Shown in pieces: positions 61,945-64,000 of a DNA stretch of 64,000 bases. Source of the stretch: Pseudomonas sp. LS1212. GTDB lineage: Bacteria > Pseudomonadota > Gammaproteobacteria > Pseudomonadales > Pseudomonadaceae. The first letter of the stretch is position 1, and every line of letters starts with the position of its first letter. The translations under genes were made by a program, and so were the position numbers. The stretch lies in NCBI RefSeq assembly GCF_024741815.1, contig NZ_CP102951.1, positions 2,805,001 to 2,869,000 of the forward strand, given 5' to 3'. The notes below the pieces were generated by a model. The model ran no database searches, was not told the DNA's origin, and saw only the letters and a program-made list of their open reading frames with translations.

Positions 61945-64000
61945 ATGAGCGGACTCCAAGGTTTTCGTATTTCGCCGCAACAGGCATCTGTGTACCCGCA
62001 CATCAACGGCGCGGCCGAACACCCGTTCAGTTGCCATTTGCAATGGTCGTTGTCCCGGCCGTTGGACTTCGATGCGCTGAACAGCCGTCTGCTGGCACTG
62101 ATGGCCGACAGCGAGATCCTGCGCACGCGCCTGATGCCGGTGCCGGGTTTGCGCCACCCGGTGCAGGTGATTCACGAAACCTGCGCCCTGCCCGTGACCG
62201 TGCAGGACTTGCGTCAGCACAGCCCCGCCGATCAGGACGCCGCGCTGACCAGCCTTGCCGCTCAGCCCCGTGACTGGACGAACCCGCTGTCCGTGACCCT
62301 GGTGCAACTGTCGAACGAACAGTCAGTACTGGATCTGGCCGCCGCCAGCAGCCACTTCGACCTCGCCAGCCTGAAACTGCTGGCCGCTGCGCTGCTGCAA
62401 GACGCCGATCCGGATCTGTCCGAAGCGCTGCAATACGCCGACTACGCCGAGTGGCGCTGGAGCCTGACAGAAGACGAGCCGGACCATCCTGGCGTGAGCT
62501 TCTGGAAGCCCCTGAGCGAAAGCGAGCAGCCGGCCTTGCAGCTGTCGCTTGGATCGGCCACCGGCAACGGGTTTGCTCCGGCACGGGTGGATCTGGAATT
62601 GCCCGCCGACCTTGCCCGCCACCCGGCGCTGACCTCGAACTTGATGTTGACGGCGTGGGCCGCAGTACTCGGACGGTTGGCTGGCCAGCAGCAAGTCCCG
62701 ATCACACTGATCCACGAAAGCCGTGGCCCGGAACTGGAAAGCGCGTTGGGCTTGTTCGAGCAATGCCTGCCGGTGCGCATCGATCTGGATGCCCAGACAA
62801 CCCTGCTGGAGCAAAGCAAACACGTCGGCGCCACGGTCGAACGCACGGTCGGCTGGCAGGACTATTACACCCGGAGTCTCAATGGCGGTTACGCCTTTGC
62901 CTGGCGTTCGGGCGATGCCCAGGAACGTTTTGCCAGCGCGGTAATGAACCCGGTGAAGGCCTGCCTGAACGTACGCCAATTGCCCGACAGCCTGCACGCT
63001 CACGTGGTTTACGACCGCCATACGTTAAGCGCCGAAGCGGCGGCCTGCCTCGCCGAGCAATGGCTGCAACTGCTGCTGGGCGCGCTGGCCGAGCCGCAGC
63101 AAGCCTGGGCTCATCTACCACTGAGCGGGCCGCTTCAGGCACAGGTTATCGGCGCCCAACCGAGCTTGCCGTCGATCGAGCCGGTGACCCTGGTCGAGCT
63201 GATTGCCCGTCAGGTTCGCCAACAGCCGAACGCTATCGCCCTCAGCGACAAGGACGGCGACCTGAGCTACGCCCGCCTCGATGCCTGCGCGACTCATCTG
63301 GCCCATCAACTGGTGGCGGCCGGCATCGGTCCGGGCGTGCCTGTAGGCATTCTGTTCGCCCGCAGCAACGCCGCCATCGTCGCCATGCTCGCAGTGTTGA
63401 AGGCCGGTGGCGCTTACGTGCCGGTTGATCCGTCCTACCCGGCGGATCGTCGCGCCTACATGCTCGCCGACAGTGCCATTGCGCACATCGTGGTCAGCGC
63501 CGAGCTGGCCGACAGCGTGCCCGGCAGCCTGCAACGTTTCGTGCTCGACGACCTGACGGCGCCCGAATCCAGCGACCTGCCGCCGCTGCCCGAGCCTCAC
63601 GCGGACGACCTGGCGTATCTGATTTATACCTCCGGTTCCACTGGCGCGCCGAAAGCCGTGGAAATCACCCACGGTGCGCTGAGTTTCTCGACCCAAGTGC
63701 GGATGGCCTCCTATGAGACGCCGGTGCGTGCCTACCTGCTGCTGTCGTCTTTTGCCTTCGACAGCTCGGTAGCCGGTATTTTCTGGACGCTGGCCCAGGG
63801 CGGGCGTCTGGTGCTGCCGGCTACTGGCGAAGAACTTGAGATGTCCCGTCTGGCGCAGCTGATTGCCCAGCATCGGGTCAGCCACGGTCTGTCGCTGCCG
63901 TCGCTCTATCAGGCCTTGCTCGACCAGTTGCAGCGCGCCGGTGGCGCCGACAGCCTCGAGTGCTGGATTGTTGCCGGTGAAGCCTGCCCTCCTTCGTTGA
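61945..64000 (+). CDS. NRPS with atypical condensation domain and adenylation domain, 3' end beyond window
   Basis: About 685 visible codons. The first 430 residues form a condensation-like domain. The catalytic HHxxxDG is replaced by ASSHFDL, so the two His are gone; the domain may be inactive or act as a recognition module. An adenylation domain follows with LKAGGAYVPVDPSYPADR, LIYTSGSTGAPKAV, SSFAFDSSVAGIFW and IVAGEACPPS. The first specificity positions read D, S, A; I do not assign a substrate. The gene continues off the right edge. Confidence 0.9.
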   Translation, partial: MSGLQGFRISPQQASVYPHINGAAEHPFSCHLQWSLSRPLDFDALNSRLLALMADSEILRTRLMPVPGLRHPVQVIHETCALPVTVQDLRQHSPADQDAALTSLAAQPRDWTNPLSVTLVQLSNEQSVLDLAAASSHFDLASLKLLAAALLQDADPDLSEALQYADYAEWRWSLTEDEPDHPGVSFWKPLSESEQPALQLSLGSATGNGFAPARVDLELPADLARHPALTSNLMLTAWAAVLGRLAGQQQVPITLIHESRGPELESALGLFEQCLPVRIDLDAQTTLLEQSKHVGATVERTVGWQDYYTRSLNGGYAFAWRSGDAQERFASAVMNPVKACLNVRQLPDSLHAHVVYDRHTLSAEAAACLAEQWLQLLLGALAEPQQAWAHLPLSGPLQAQVIGAQPSLPSIEPVTLVELIARQVRQQPNAIALSDKDGDLSYARLDACATHLAHQLVAAGIGPGVPVGILFARSNAAIVAMLAVLKAGGAYVPVDPSYPADRRAYMLADSAIAHIVVSAELADSVPGSLQRFVLDDLTAPESSDLPPLPEPHADDLAYLIYTSGSTGAPKAVEITHGALSFSTQVRMASYETPVRAYLLLSSFAFDSSVAGIFWTLAQGGRLVLPATGEELEMSRLAQLIAQHRVSHGLSLPSLYQALLDQLQRAGGADSLECWIVAGEACPPSL

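Overview
The window reads as Pseudomonas chromosome, most likely fluorescens group. The grounds are a complete-looking algD-8-44-K-E-G-X-L...A alginate operon, a PhaG-like transacylase, high-GC coding and many LysR regulators. No tRNA, rRNA or CRISPR array was seen. The clearest accessory signal is 25.5-37.4 kb, where mobile elements cluster.

Region 1 (1-16.7 kb) is catabolic and centred on quaternary ammonium compounds. The left block (GMC oxidoreductase, Rieske oxygenase, aldehyde dehydrogenase, Fe-alcohol dehydrogenase, NCS1 permease, BetI-like TetR regulator) probably degrades an unidentified amine or betaine. The right block is a one-locus L-carnitine route: BCCT importer, Rieske oxygenase CntA with reductase CntB (trimethylamine release), an aldehyde dehydrogenase suited to malic semialdehyde, DmlA-like malate dehydrogenase and its divergent LysR regulator. 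Two copies of a shared DNA motif precede the importer and cntA.

Region 2 (16.7-25.4 kb) is mixed. It holds a 947-residue protein that joins peptidoglycan binding, a GH19-like lysozyme/chitinase fold, a papain-like peptidase and an alpha/beta hydrolase. It also holds a LysR/AhpD-like/cupin set ending in a truncated RclC-family gene, a small lipoprotein gene, and a yneJ-sad type LysR/aldehyde dehydrogenase pair.

Region 3 (25.5-37.4 kb) is the mobile hotspot. It contains an internally deleted IS5-type remnant, then a 3,074-bp Tn3-like element with 38-bp ends and a TATTA target duplication. That element has no transposase gene and carries RidA, quinone reductase and HxlR genes plus a resolvase broken by a stop codon. 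Next come a small unknown gene and a cytosolic metzincin, and then a 4,897-bp Tn3-family transposon with a CCTAA duplication. The second transposon has a doubly broken transposase, an intact resolvase, and a colicin-E3-type bacteriocin with its immunity gene as cargo.

Region 4 (37.7-51.3 kb) is phaG-like plus the alginate operon. The usual algI-algJ-algF block between algL and algA is absent: only 137 bp separate them.

Region 5 (51.3-64 kb) begins a Fur-regulated nonribosomal lipopeptide siderophore locus: diaminobutyrate aminotransferase, TonB receptor, two SyrP-like hydroxylases, a fatty-acyl-AMP-ligase/ACP/condensation starter and an NRPS running off the right edge. Corrugatin-type siderophores are the closest match by logic, but this is inference.
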